Source: Metabacillus endolithicus (GTDB lineage: Bacteria; Bacillota; Bacilli; Bacillales; Bacillaceae). Taken from it: a stretch of 64,000 nt of DNA. The position numbers and the translations under genes were made by a program. Positions 38,983 to 47,599 of the stretch are shown one piece after another. The notes under the pieces were generated by a model. It was not told where the DNA came from. It made no database searches and saw nothing but the letters and a program-made list of their open reading frames with translations. The stretch is from positions 181,827-245,826 of the forward strand of contig NZ_CP095551.1 of the NCBI RefSeq assembly GCF_023078335.1, read 5' to 3'. The first letter of the stretch is position 1. Every line of letters starts with the position of its first letter.

Positions 38983-39645
38983 ATGAAAAAGAGAATCAAT
39001 AAAAATCTCTTCCTTGGTATTTTCTTCTTCATATTGTTTATAGCAGCAATTGTTGTATCTGAAACGGGTATTCTAGGAAAAATAAATACAGTTACAGTAG
39101 TAATGGCTAATACAAAGATTGAAAAAGATACGATACTTTCAGAAGAGAATGTTATTTTAGCGGAATATCCCCGCGAATTAATAACGGATGATATGTACAG
39201 ACATATAAGTGATGTAGTTGGAAAAACTGCTGTTCAAACAATTCAACCTAGTGCATTTATAGATAGAGATTATCTAGACCAATCGTTATTAAAACCTACT
39301 AAGGATCATGAATTTTTCCCAATACCGAACAATTGGCTAGTTAAATTACAAGGAACTATTCGTAGATATGATCTAATTAATATTTCAGCCGTTTATGTAG
39401 GTACTGGTCAAGATACAGGAGCGGTATTACAACAAAATGTTAAAAATGAATATGTGTTAGAGAATGTTCCAGTAGCTTATGTGAAGGGTAGCAGAAACCA
39501 AGAAGTGTCAGGCTTAACTTCACAAAATGATCGATTAAATGGAAATCAGAATGCGGCACAGATTGAGCTTAGTTTAACTTTAGAAGACTTTAAGGTACTA
39601 GAAAAATTAACTAAAGAAGGTTATCAGTTTGTATTGAGTTATTAA
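38983..39645 (+). CDS. cpaB: CpaB/RcpC-like SAF-domain protein (Tad cluster)
   Basis: One N-terminal transmembrane helix (about 9-28) precedes a SAF-type domain (VTVVMANTKIEKDTILSEENVILAEYP, about 36-62, then IQPSAFIDRDYL). This is the CpaB/RcpC arrangement, the periplasmic or extracytoplasmic component of Tad pili. At 220 residues it is slightly shorter than many CpaB proteins. It sits directly before TadZ- and TadA-like genes in Tad order. The ribosome binding site is CCGGAGG. Confidence 0.7.
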   Translation: MKKRINKNLFLGIFFFILFIAAIVVSETGILGKINTVTVVMANTKIEKDTILSEENVILAEYPRELITDDMYRHISDVVGKTAVQTIQPSAFIDRDYLDQSLLKPTKDHEFFPIPNNWLVKLQGTIRRYDLINISAVYVGTGQDTGAVLQQNVKNEYVLENVPVAYVKGSRNQEVSGLTSQNDRLNGNQNAAQIELSLTLEDFKVLEKLTKEGYQFVLSY

Positions 39646-39655
39646 GGAGGATTTT

Positions 39656-40798
39656 ATGAAAGTTGCAATCTACCAACCTAGTGAATTGTTAAAACGAATT
39701 GCTCTTTTAACTAGTCAGTTTGATGATCCTGCTCTAGAAATACAGTCATTAGATGATTTAGGGAAAGAGCGTCGAGTTGAAGCTTTATTACTAGAAAGAG
39801 GGGATATGTCCGCTCATGATGTTTTATTACTTCGTGAGAAGTTTCCCCTGCTTAAAATTTTAATTATATATGATGAATATGATGAGTTTTTCAATAAGTC
39901 GTGTATCACTCATGATGTTCATAGTTTATCAAAGCAAATTGGCGAAAAAGAAATTCTTCGAATATTACAAGTGGAATGGTTCGGGTTAGAGGAAGCGACA
40001 GAGTTTCAAAATGTAGTTGCTATACACGGGACACATCGTCAGGTGGGTACAACACAAATTGCTCTTTCCATTGGAAATACGTTAGCTGAATTGAATTATA
40101 AAGTAGCTGTACTAGGGTTGAATCCTTATAATCCAGGTGAACTCCGTCCTTATAAGACTAAATATTCTTTGGATCAAGTATATGACTTATTAGAAGGTGG
40201 CGTTATTAAAAACGGTGACGATCTAAAGAAATATATGCTTGAAATCGGTAAATTACATTACTTGGTTGGCAATGCAGATTTTTATAAAAGCCCCCAATTT
40301 GAGAAGGAACCAATTGAGCATTTAATTGATGTAGCAAAATCGTATTTTGATGTTGTGGTACTCGATGTTGGCAGCTTTTATGATAGTTTTCTTGCAATTA
40401 CAGCCTTGGAAAGATCAAATACTCATATCTTAGTAGCTACTCAAGAAAATCTATCAATTAATGAATATAACCGTTGGAAAAAGCAATTTTTAAGTAGATT
40501 TAGTTTCCATCCTAAAAATTCTTATATGGTAGTGAACAAATATGCTTCAAATGCAATTATTACACCAAAGCAGTTAGAACAAACTCATAATACTAATCTA
40601 CTAGCTCAAATACCGTACTTTCCTGAAGCAGCGGATGCTGAGTATGAAGAAGGGATTCTATCAAGAGCTGGTTATAAAGCATATTTTAAAGTGATTGAAG
40701 GTTTAGCTAAATCGGTAGCAAATGATGTGATGAATTTTAAAGAAGACAAATCTAAATCGTTCTTTGGTCGTTTAAAGAAAGGACGTGCTAGGGCGTGA
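39656..40798 (+). CDS. TadZ/CpaE-like P-loop protein
   Basis: A 380-residue protein with a receiver-like N-terminal domain (about 1-110) followed by a MinD/ParA-like ATPase domain. The P-loop is degenerate: GTHRQVGTTQ lacks the usual GK(S/T) lysine. Switch-like blocks are YFDVVVLDVGSFYD and HILVATQENLS. This layout, and a degenerate P-loop, are typical of TadZ/CpaE, which localises the pilus ATPase at the membrane. Its end overlaps the TadA start by 4 nt. Confidence 0.75.
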   Translation: MKVAIYQPSELLKRIALLTSQFDDPALEIQSLDDLGKERRVEALLLERGDMSAHDVLLLREKFPLLKILIIYDEYDEFFNKSCITHDVHSLSKQIGEKEILRILQVEWFGLEEATEFQNVVAIHGTHRQVGTTQIALSIGNTLAELNYKVAVLGLNPYNPGELRPYKTKYSLDQVYDLLEGGVIKNGDDLKKYMLEIGKLHYLVGNADFYKSPQFEKEPIEHLIDVAKSYFDVVVLDVGSFYDSFLAITALERSNTHILVATQENLSINEYNRWKKQFLSRFSFHPKNSYMVVNKYASNAIITPKQLEQTHNTNLLAQIPYFPEAADAEYEEGILSRAGYKAYFKVIEGLAKSVANDVMNFKEDKSKSFFGRLKKGRARA

Positions 40799-42322
40799 GT
40801 GAAGTTGAGTTTGTACCATTATCCCGAAGAAGAGCATTAGACGTAAAACAATTCACAAAAGATGACAATAACCAAGTTTCGTTTAATAGAAGTGATGAGT
40901 TTTATGATGTTTGTAGAAAAGCAAAAGAATACTTGTATGAGGTATATGATCGCAAAGTTGATATGAAATCAAGAAATGAAACAGAAGAGGATTATGTCAT
41001 GATCTATCATGAAGCTATGAGAGGGAGAACGGATGCAGTCAACCTCATAAAAAAGCATATAGAATCTTTTATCTCTAATAGCGGATTAAGGGAATGTAGC
41101 TATCCCGAGTATTACCCGTCTTTACTTGATGGAATATTTGAAGAAGAGTTTGGATGGGGGCCATTGTCAGTATTCAAAAACGAATTGGAATGTGAAGGGG
41201 CGCAGGTATTAGGAACAAAGATTAAATTCAAACGTTCATGGGGTTATGAGCTGCTGCCGTTTCGTTTTTCTTCAGTAGAAAAGGTCCTGGAGTTATGTGA
41301 TAGATTTGCAAATATGCACGCAAACACAAATCTCAATAGCTATTCTAAGCCTCGAGCTTGAAACATCAACAATCGATGGTATACGTGTATCTATCATGAT
41401 TCCGAATAGAACATATAAAGATCCTGTTATTACGTTACGTCGTAAAACAATTAAGGATTATTCATTTGAGAACTTAGCAATCTATAGAACATTTCCATTT
41501 GAAGCAATTCCGCTCTTAAAAAGTTTATCGAAAATAAGAGTGAATGCAATCATAGCGGGTCCTCCGGGGTCTGGTAAAAGTACAATGCTACAAGCATTTA
41601 TGAATGAAATGTTCTGCGAAAAAAGAAATGGAAAAATAATTCCTGAACCAGTTAATACGATATTCGCAGAATCACATCCGGAGTTTGATGTAGAAGAAAT
41701 ATTTCCAGATACAAATGTCACTCATGTAATCGGTCGAGGTAAGGACTTTGAGGACAGCATTGGAGCAAGCGTGCTTCGTCATGATATTGTTCGTGTAATA
41801 TTAGGAGAAATTCGGGAACACGAAGTAGGGTTATACAAAAGATCTGGAGTACAAGGAATAAAACAAGTTATTGGAACTCTTCATGACTTAGATCCAATCG
41901 ACATCCCAGATATTTTGACGTCTCTATATCTCCAGTACTTTGACAATAATTCTACTCAAGCATCTGTGTACAACACGTTTGCTCGTAACTTACATTATTC
42001 CTTATCAATGGATGAGTTCTTACAATTTGATGATATTGGAGAGAGTGTATTAAACAAGAAGGCTTCTAGTATTCAATTGTATGACTTTAACAGTCATACA
42101 GGAGAACTTTTAATGTATAAAATCATGGATTATAAGCATGAAGAGGACTCTTGGGTATTCTCGACTGAAATACCTGATCGATTCGAAAGGATTGCCTCGA
42201 AGTATCATAGGGCAGAGTTTGAAACATTTAAGACTGTGCTGGCTGAACTTGAAGAAAGATGGCCAATGGAGAAAGAAAACACAATTGAATCAAGTGGTAA
42301 GAAAGTAGAGGTATTTTCGTGA
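40795..42322 (+). pseudogene. tadA: TadA/CpaF-type secretion ATPase, frameshifted
   Basis: The GTG start at 40795 overlaps the TadZ stop. The first frame (188 codons) is the N-terminal domain, with YPSLLDGIFEEEFGWGPLS and LCDRFANMHANTNLNSYSKPRA. The second frame continues ETSTIDGIRVSIMIP and has Walker A AGPPGSGKST, the RVILGEIREHEVG Walker B region and GTLHDLD. Removing one T at 41358-41359 restores one protein of about 508 residues, the normal CpaF size. It drives pilus assembly. As the only ATPase of the Tad set, true loss would inactivate the pilus. Confidence 0.8.
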
Positions 42323-43266
42323 GTGCATATCTTGAATATCTTATCCGCTACAGCAACTACATTATTGGTGGAACAGGTCTGATCCTCATCATCATGTCTT
42401 TAGGGTTCAGTCCAAAGAAAACAAGAGAGCGTTTTAGAGTTATGAGGGACCTGAAGTACCAATCTTATTCAAGTCAATGGATGAAGTATGATTTCTTGCG
42501 GAGATATAACCATTTATTATCTGCATCTTTGAAAAGTTATCGTTATGAGTACTTTGCAAAGTTTATTATTGTGCAGCTGTTAATCTTTCTAGGATTACTG
42601 ATATTTGGGTCATTTCTTATGCAGTCAATTTGGTATGGGTTGATTACATCATTTACATTTGTGTATGTTTTCCCAATTACGTTCTTTTATATGAAACACA
42701 AGCAAGTACAAGGGCTGTTACAAAACGAAGTGATTGATTCGGTCATTACCTTATTACAATCCTATCAGAGAAACCAACATAATATGTTATATGCTCTTAA
42801 GGACGTATCAGATTCATTAGAAGGTAAGACAAAAGCGGTGTATTCAAAGCTGTTCGCCAGAATGCATGATCGTGATGAAATTAAAATACTAGCAAGTGAA
42901 ACATTTGCCTTTCAATTAGGTAGTTTACGAGGCAAGAATATTTCAACGACAATCTTAAAGGCTTGTAAGGATGGATTGATTGTTGAAACTCTTTTACAGG
43001 ATTTAATTGTAGATATGACTGAACAAAATAAGGTACTTAGGGACGCAGAATCAGAAGCTAGAGAAGCTGCAATTTTGGGGTATGCACCGCTACCATTAAC
43101 TTTTTTATTCCTATATCTAAATGAAGCTTTTCTCATACCTGGTGGAAACTCTCTGAAATATCAATTCGGTACTCCACAAGGAATTCAATCATTCGTTATC
43201 TCAATTATATTTGGGATAGTTGGACTTGGTTTAGCCATTCTTGTGAAGAAGCCGAAGAAACAATAA
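42319..43266 (+). CDS. tadB: TadB-like inner-membrane platform protein
   Basis: A 315-residue protein with hydrophobic segments at about 13-28, 80-98, 102-120, 255-275 and 290-310 flanking a cytoplasmic helical domain. This is the GspF/TadB platform shape. GTG 42319 overlaps the TadA stop and is preceded by AGAGG. Position between the ATPase and a second platform gene is exactly that of TadB. Confidence 0.7.
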   Translation: MSAYLEYLIRYSNYIIGGTGLILIIMSLGFSPKKTRERFRVMRDLKYQSYSSQWMKYDFLRRYNHLLSASLKSYRYEYFAKFIIVQLLIFLGLLIFGSFLMQSIWYGLITSFTFVYVFPITFFYMKHKQVQGLLQNEVIDSVITLLQSYQRNQHNMLYALKDVSDSLEGKTKAVYSKLFARMHDRDEIKILASETFAFQLGSLRGKNISTTILKACKDGLIVETLLQDLIVDMTEQNKVLRDAESEAREAAILGYAPLPLTFLFLYLNEAFLIPGGNSLKYQFGTPQGIQSFVISIIFGIVGLGLAILVKKPKKQ

Positions 43267-43278
43267 GGAGTGAAAATA

Positions 43279-44178
43279 GTGGAGAAATTCATATTACATC
43301 TAAATATTGAGATGATCTACTTTATTACGATAGGCTTGCTCCTTATATTGAGTTACTCCTTTATTGCTAAGAGTGGGTATGACGAGAGGCGCAAACGTAG
43401 ATTTAGAGTTCAGAGTCTCTATCGATATCAAGATAAAGTACGAAATAGAATAAATAAGAAAGAGTATGATGACTTTTTCAGAAGTAATGGCTTGCCAGCT
43501 TTTATTACTAGTGAACGTTTTAATACAGTGCGTTTTCTTTTTCTTGGAATTTTAATTATAACTGTTCTGTTTGAAATGTTGTTTAATATTAGTTTTATAT
43601 CAATGACGAACTTGGTTGTATTAGGGAGTATTCCGGTGCTTATGATACCTAAAAAGCCTTCACCATTTTACTACTTAGTAAAAATGGTACAACAACGTTA
43701 TAACAGAGAAAAGAATAATGAAATCTATCAATTCTATAACGAAATGAAAGCGGAGTTCCGCTCTAAAGGCGAAAAAATGGGTAACAGTTACCATATTATT
43801 ATGGGGCTTTTACCGTATTACAAATATATTCGACCAGCTTTAGAGAAGATGCTTCCTCTTTTAGAGAAAAAGAGGTTTGAAGAAGCATGGACTTTATTCA
43901 AGGATGAAATAAATACCCCTGAAGCTAACAGCTTAAGTATTGTAATGCAAGAAATAGAATCAACAGGAGTAAGACAAGCTGGTGAGATTCTTGAACAAAA
44001 AAGAGTTGAGTTTGCTAACAGTATGTACAACAACTATAAAGAGTATTTATATCGGAGAAAAATTGTCATCTTTTCCTTAGCTCTTTTTGGAACAGTAGTA
44101 GTCATCATGAATGAAGTAACAGTATTTTTCTTGTGGTACAAAGATGTGATGAGTGTTGTTAATAATCTTGGACAATAA
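43279..44178 (+). CDS. tadC: TadC-like inner-membrane platform protein
   Basis: GTG 43279 (MEKFILHL) is preferred over the upstream GTG at 43270 because AAGGAG needs spacing. The product has about 299 residues. Transmembrane segments lie near the N-terminus, in the middle (RFLFLGILIITVLFEML and ISMTNLVVLGSIPVLM) and at the C-terminus (IFSLALFGTVVVIM), around a helical cytoplasmic domain. It is the second GspF-type platform of the Tad set. TGAGG-like spacing and a 12-nt gap link it to TadB. Confidence 0.68.
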   Translation: MEKFILHLNIEMIYFITIGLLLILSYSFIAKSGYDERRKRRFRVQSLYRYQDKVRNRINKKEYDDFFRSNGLPAFITSERFNTVRFLFLGILIITVLFEMLFNISFISMTNLVVLGSIPVLMIPKKPSPFYYLVKMVQQRYNREKNNEIYQFYNEMKAEFRSKGEKMGNSYHIIMGLLPYYKYIRPALEKMLPLLEKKRFEEAWTLFKDEINTPEANSLSIVMQEIESTGVRQAGEILEQKRVEFANSMYNNYKEYLYRRKIVIFSLALFGTVVVIMNEVTVFFLWYKDVMSVVNNLGQ

Positions 44179-44229
44179 AAAAGTCCCGAGATTAATATAA
44201 ATAAAATTTTAAGTTGGAGGTTTCAAGGA

Positions 44230-44427
44230 ATGGAAAAATTATTAATTTTACTTATGGTTCTACTTTTTGCGGTAGGGATCACGAATTCTACAATCTTTGA
44301 TGAGAATGGAATTCAGACAGATGCAGTTGAAATGAAAGATAACACACAAAACATTGTGAAAGATGCAAATGATTCAATGGAAACGTTTGGTGGTGCTACA
44401 ACACCAACAACACCTGCTACACCATGA
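44230..44427 (+). CDS. Small pilin-like protein 1
   Basis: A 65-residue protein: hydrophobic N-terminus directly from the start (MEKLLILLMVLLFAVGI), then a short polar domain (DENGIQTDAVEMKDN) and a Thr/Pro tail (TPTTPATP). The size and place after TadC fit a Flp-type pilin, but no classical leader peptide with a Gly cleavage site precedes the helix. It is a tandem paralogue of the next gene; the first ~55 residues differ at only about a dozen positions. TTGGAGG precedes the ATG. Confidence 0.65.
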   Translation: MEKLLILLMVLLFAVGITNSTIFDENGIQTDAVEMKDNTQNIVKDANDSMETFGGATTPTTPATP

Positions 44428-44461
44428 TGAAATAAGCAATATAATTTGTTGAAGTAAAACT

Positions 44462-44505
44462 TACCCTTAAGGTGACTGATTTTATTAGTCGTTTTAAGGG
44501 TTTTA
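44462..44505 (+). terminator. Hairpin between the two pilin-like genes
   Basis: ACCCTTAA ... TTAAGGGTTTT with an inner GACTGATTTTATTAGTC hairpin. Terminator-like or an mRNA stabiliser that raises the upstream pilin mRNA. Confidence 0.6.
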
Positions 44506-44523
44506 AACGGAGAGTGATAGATA

Positions 44524-44715
44524 ATGGAAAAATTATTAATCTTATTAATGATTCTACTTTTTGCAGTAGGGATCACGAACTCTACTATTTTTGATGAAGA
44601 TGGGATTCATACGGATGCAATCGATATGAAAGACAATACACAAGATATAGTTCAGAGCGCAAATGATTCAATGGAGACATTTGGTGGTGGTTTAGCAGCA
44701 CCTACGACTCCATAA
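44524..44715 (+). CDS. Small pilin-like protein 2
   Basis: A 63-residue paralogue of the preceding protein: MEKLLILLMILLFAVGI, DEDGIHTDAIDMKDN, tail GGGLAAPTTP. Two near-identical, separately terminated copies suggest a highly expressed structural subunit, as for Flp pilins. GGAGAG precedes the start. Confidence 0.65.
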   Translation: MEKLLILLMILLFAVGITNSTIFDEDGIHTDAIDMKDNTQDIVQSANDSMETFGGGLAAPTTP

Positions 44716-44737
44716 TGTTTAGACACAAATATCATTT

Positions 44738-44769
44738 GTAGAGTGACAAGGCTATAGTATTTGTCACTC
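44738..44769 (+). terminator. Hairpin after pilin-like gene 2
   Basis: AGAGTGACAAG ... TTTGTCACTCT with a weak T-rich tail; a likely attenuator before the pseudopilin-like genes. Confidence 0.5.
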
Positions 44770-44793
44770 TATTAGCTTTTAGGAGGAAAAATA

Positions 44794-45189
44794 GTGGAAA
44801 AATTACTCGTTCTTTTAATGCTACTTCCTTTATGGTTAGTTGTCTTATTTCAACCTTCATTAGATCGTTTAGAAGAATCAAGAGAGAAAGTCATTCAAGT
44901 TGCATTACAAAGAGGAATTGATAAAGCTAGTCTAGAGGGGTATTTTACAGAGGATATTATTGATGAGATGAAAGATATAGTGAAAAAGGTTGGCTACGAA
45001 GAAGATGACATTGAATTGGAGCTAACCACTACTCCGGTGCTAAGAGGAAACTATATTCATGGAAAAATTAAAGTGCCTAATGAGTATCAGCATTTATTAA
45101 TTAAAAATTTATTGGAAAGAGATACCTCTAATGAAGAGGAAATGTATCATGTACATATTGCCAGTAGGATGAGTGAATTCGTCAATTAA
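44794..45189 (+). CDS. Pseudopilin-like protein (TadE/F position)
   Basis: A 131-residue protein starting MEKLLVLLMLLPLWLVVLF, the same leaderless hydrophobic start as the two pilin-like genes, followed by a soluble acidic domain. TadE/TadF minor pseudopilins occupy this place in Tad clusters. GTG 44794 follows AGGAGG. No function beyond resemblance. Confidence 0.5.
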   Translation: MEKLLVLLMLLPLWLVVLFQPSLDRLEESREKVIQVALQRGIDKASLEGYFTEDIIDEMKDIVKKVGYEEDDIELELTTTPVLRGNYIHGKIKVPNEYQHLLIKNLLERDTSNEEEMYHVHIASRMSEFVN

Positions 45190-45201
45190 GGAGATTTATA
45201 G

Positions 45202-45711
45202 ATGAGTAAGTTATTGGTGACGTTTATGATATTTTCATCGGTTATTACCTTATGGGTATATGATGTTGAATCATTACTTCAAGATCGAGCGAATAGGGAA
45301 ATGCATTATGCTTTAGAAAATGCAGTTCATGATGCTTCTTTACAGGTAAATGAAATTGAAATGGTAGAAGATATAAAAGTTCAATTTGATCAAGTAGCTG
45401 GTCACGATGTCTTTATTGATACTTTAACTAAAAATATTCCATTTGATAAGAATCTACAACCAACTAATAAGACATTATTTAAATCACCGCTTGAAATAAA
45501 AGCTGCTGTATATTTAGATGATATGACACTTGATCCAATAACGAATGCGACCCTAGAGTTTCCTTATATCTATAACTTTGTGGATAGCACAAAAGGAATT
45601 GATTATGAACAGGTTATCTTTGGTCCAAGTGTAGTATATGTGATTGAGACTCAGATTGTGGGGCAAGATGAACCGACACAATTTATAAAAGTGCAGGAAT
45701 ATAAAAGGTAA
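45202..45711 (+). CDS. Pseudopilin-like protein (TadE/F position), second
   Basis: A 169-residue protein with N-terminus MSKLLVTFMIFSSVITLWVY, then a TadE/F-like helix (DRANREMHYALENAVHDASLQ, about 28-48) in which an E/R-rich segment continues the transmembrane helix. An extracellular domain of beta-prone sequence follows. Twelve nt after the previous gene, with AAGGAG; last gene before a strong terminator. Confidence 0.55.
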   Translation: MSKLLVTFMIFSSVITLWVYDVESLLQDRANREMHYALENAVHDASLQVNEIEMVEDIKVQFDQVAGHDVFIDTLTKNIPFDKNLQPTNKTLFKSPLEIKAAVYLDDMTLDPITNATLEFPYIYNFVDSTKGIDYEQVIFGPSVVYVIETQIVGQDEPTQFIKVQEYKR

Positions 45712-45724
45712 GTGAAGAACCAAG

Positions 45725-45777
45725 AACCTTACCTAATTCAATGAACATATTATTCAAGGAATTAGGTAGGGTTTTCT
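45725..45777 (+). terminator. Terminator ending the Tad-like operon
   Basis: AACCTTACCTAATTC pairs with GAATTAGGTAGGGTT, followed by TTTC. The stem is about 14 bp long. Confidence 0.75.
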
Positions 45778-45852
45778 GTTTGAGGTTACTAAAATTTTCT
45801 TTTCAAACAAGGTTCTACATAGTATAATCTAATATAAATTAATATTAAATTA

Positions 45853-45905
45853 GGCGGAAGACGCAATAACCTCTATTTCGATAGAGGTATATTGCGTCTT
45901 TTTTT
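45853..45905 (+). promoter_or_regulatory. Conserved leader hairpin, copy 4 (orphan)
   Basis: GGCGGAAGACGCAATA pairs with TATTGCGTCTT; the inner stem is CCTCTAT-TTCG-ATAGAGG; T7 follows. TATAAT at 45823-45828 may be its -10. AGGAGGTG follows at 45917, but the next bases fold as GAAGCCGCTTC and no ORF starts there. The gene that belonged to it seems lost, or the transcript continues across the antisense XRE gene into the adhesin genes. Confidence 0.7.
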
Positions 45906-46003
45906 ATTGTCTTTTAGGAGGTGAAGCCGCTTCGGCGTTAATATAAGAAGAAAAGTTGTGTAAGTGGATGATAGATATGTTTGCTGAATTTTCAAGGTGA
46001 AGA

Positions 46004-46210
46004 CTAAGCATCTCTATCTTTAATGATTAACTGGTCAATAGTGATACCAAACCCATCACAAATACGCTCTATCGTTTCAAGATCGGCTCTACTTTGTTTG
46101 TTGTTTTTGATCTTTGATATCGCATTTCGGTGTAGACCAGTCATTTTAGCTGTCTCATCAATTGAGAGGTTATCCCTTACCATAAAGTACTCCAAATTCC
46201 ACTTTAACAT
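46004..46210 (-). CDS. XRE-family transcriptional regulator
   Basis: A 68-residue Cro/CI-type protein that is almost only a helix-turn-helix domain: LSIDETAKMTGLHRNAISKIKNNKQSRADLETIERICDGFGITIDQL. ATG 46210 is chosen because AAGGAGG lies 8 nt upstream; a longer GTG frame from 46228 would overlap that site. It is divergent from the secreted repeat protein and adhesin genes, with a dyad in the shared promoter region at 46318-46331. It is probably their repressor. Confidence 0.8.
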   Translation of the reverse strand: MLKWNLEYFMVRDNLSIDETAKMTGLHRNAISKIKNNKQSRADLETIERICDGFGITIDQLIIKDRDA

Positions 46211-46308
46211 TGCATTTACCTCCTTCACGATATGTTTATTATATGAAGAAAGTCATAATTAATCAACATGATCGTGTGCAAAAACTAGTGGAAAATGGAA
46301 ACAAAAGG

Positions 46309-46337
46309 TTGTTTATGCACACGATTGTGTGTACAAT
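46309..46337 (+). promoter_or_regulatory. Promoter with CACAC-N4-GTGTG operator
   Basis: TTGTTT (46309-46314), 17-nt spacer, TACAAT (46332-46337). The spacer contains the dyad CACACGATTGTGTG (46318-46331). A second half-related copy (ATCGTGTGCA, 46271-46280) lies inverted upstream. The likely target is the divergent XRE protein. Confidence 0.6.
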
Positions 46338-46378
46338 AGAGTTAAGGAAGAATTTAGTCGAATAAGGAGGAAAAAGTA

Positions 46379-47578
46379 ATGAAGAAAAAGTCTGTGTTAA
46401 AACCAATTTTAGGTCTTGCTATTGCAGGAGGGTTACTAGTTCCAACTGTAGCAGATGTTAAAGCTGCATCATTTAATCCAACACTTGTAGAAAAGTTAGA
46501 AAGAAAGGAATACAACGTTTCATATGAAGAGGATGGGTATGTGTATAAAGGAATTGCAGATAACATGTTCCAAACAACACATAATTCACCTGGAACATTA
46601 ATTGCGGTTTTTAAACGAAATTCTACTCAAGGGGCATATTCTTATTTTAAACACTTATTTGAAAATCCTAAAAACAGATATATTTATTATTTTCAACATA
46701 GTCCTACACCTGCAGAACCGCCTTATCCAGTAATTACACCATCCAAATCAGAATATGAAAGATATGATAATGTAAACCTTGATAGTTTTGACAAATTCCA
46801 TATCAGAAAATCTCTTTATATAGAAAATCCAACAAAAGAGAATAAATACTATCTAGTTGCTTATCAACCATCAAGAGAAAATGCATATAATGAGGAAATA
46901 AGATTTTATGAAGGTGTTAACTATATGTTATTACCAGAAAATGATCTTACTCATATATTAAATACTTATACACCAGCACAATCTAAGAGTATTGCAGGTA
47001 AAAGTATTGCTATCCCTAAAGACACTGAACCGTATCGTGAACCAATAGCTAGGTTAATAGCTAAACAAGATATTCCTTTACTTAAAAAAGAGAGTAATGG
47101 TTCATATACGGCAGTGAAAATGCTTGATAAGGGTGGATTTTACCGTATTTATGGGGTAGAGGGAAACCTATATAACGTTGGTGGTGACTATTATGTGCCT
47201 AGAAATGATGCATTAATGAGTCACTTTATTGGTAGATTACAAGTTAATAAATCTGTCCCAATGTATAACCCTAGTGGTCAAATTCACAGATATTTAACTG
47301 CTGGTGAAGCCGTTAGAGTCTTTGATTATGATAATGGAAAGTATGATGTTGGTGGTGGGTATTATGTTCTTGATAGTACTAAAATCCAGTACTTTGTAGG
47401 GAAATTTATTACAGCAAATCAAAATGTTTCAGTATTTAGTACAGATGGTAAGGTTGCTTACACATTGAAAAAAGGACAACGTGTGTTTATAGAAAGATTA
47501 GAAGGAAATAAAGCATATATTGATGGTGATACCTATATTGTTCATGATAAGTCAAAAACTACTTATAGTAAGAGCTAG
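46379..47578 (+). CDS. Secreted protein with three SH3-like C-terminal repeats
   Basis: A 399-residue protein with a clear signal peptide (MKKKSVLKPILGLAIAGGLL, cleavage near VKA-AS about residue 30). The N-terminal ~200 residues are not recognised. From about 220 there are three repeats of ~60 residues sharing IGRL/VGKF starts and a YDVGGGYYV-like end (NVGGDYYVP, DVGGGYYVL, YIDGDTYIV). This resembles SLAP/SH3-type wall-binding modules. It is first gene of the XRE-controlled surface unit and ends 21 nt before the giant adhesin. Confidence 0.6.
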   Translation: MKKKSVLKPILGLAIAGGLLVPTVADVKAASFNPTLVEKLERKEYNVSYEEDGYVYKGIADNMFQTTHNSPGTLIAVFKRNSTQGAYSYFKHLFENPKNRYIYYFQHSPTPAEPPYPVITPSKSEYERYDNVNLDSFDKFHIRKSLYIENPTKENKYYLVAYQPSRENAYNEEIRFYEGVNYMLLPENDLTHILNTYTPAQSKSIAGKSIAIPKDTEPYREPIARLIAKQDIPLLKKESNGSYTAVKMLDKGGFYRIYGVEGNLYNVGGDYYVPRNDALMSHFIGRLQVNKSVPMYNPSGQIHRYLTAGEAVRVFDYDNGKYDVGGGYYVLDSTKIQYFVGKFITANQNVSVFSTDGKVAYTLKKGQRVFIERLEGNKAYIDGDTYIVHDKSKTTYSKS

Positions 47579-47599
47579 TAATTTTAAGGTGGTGGCTCT

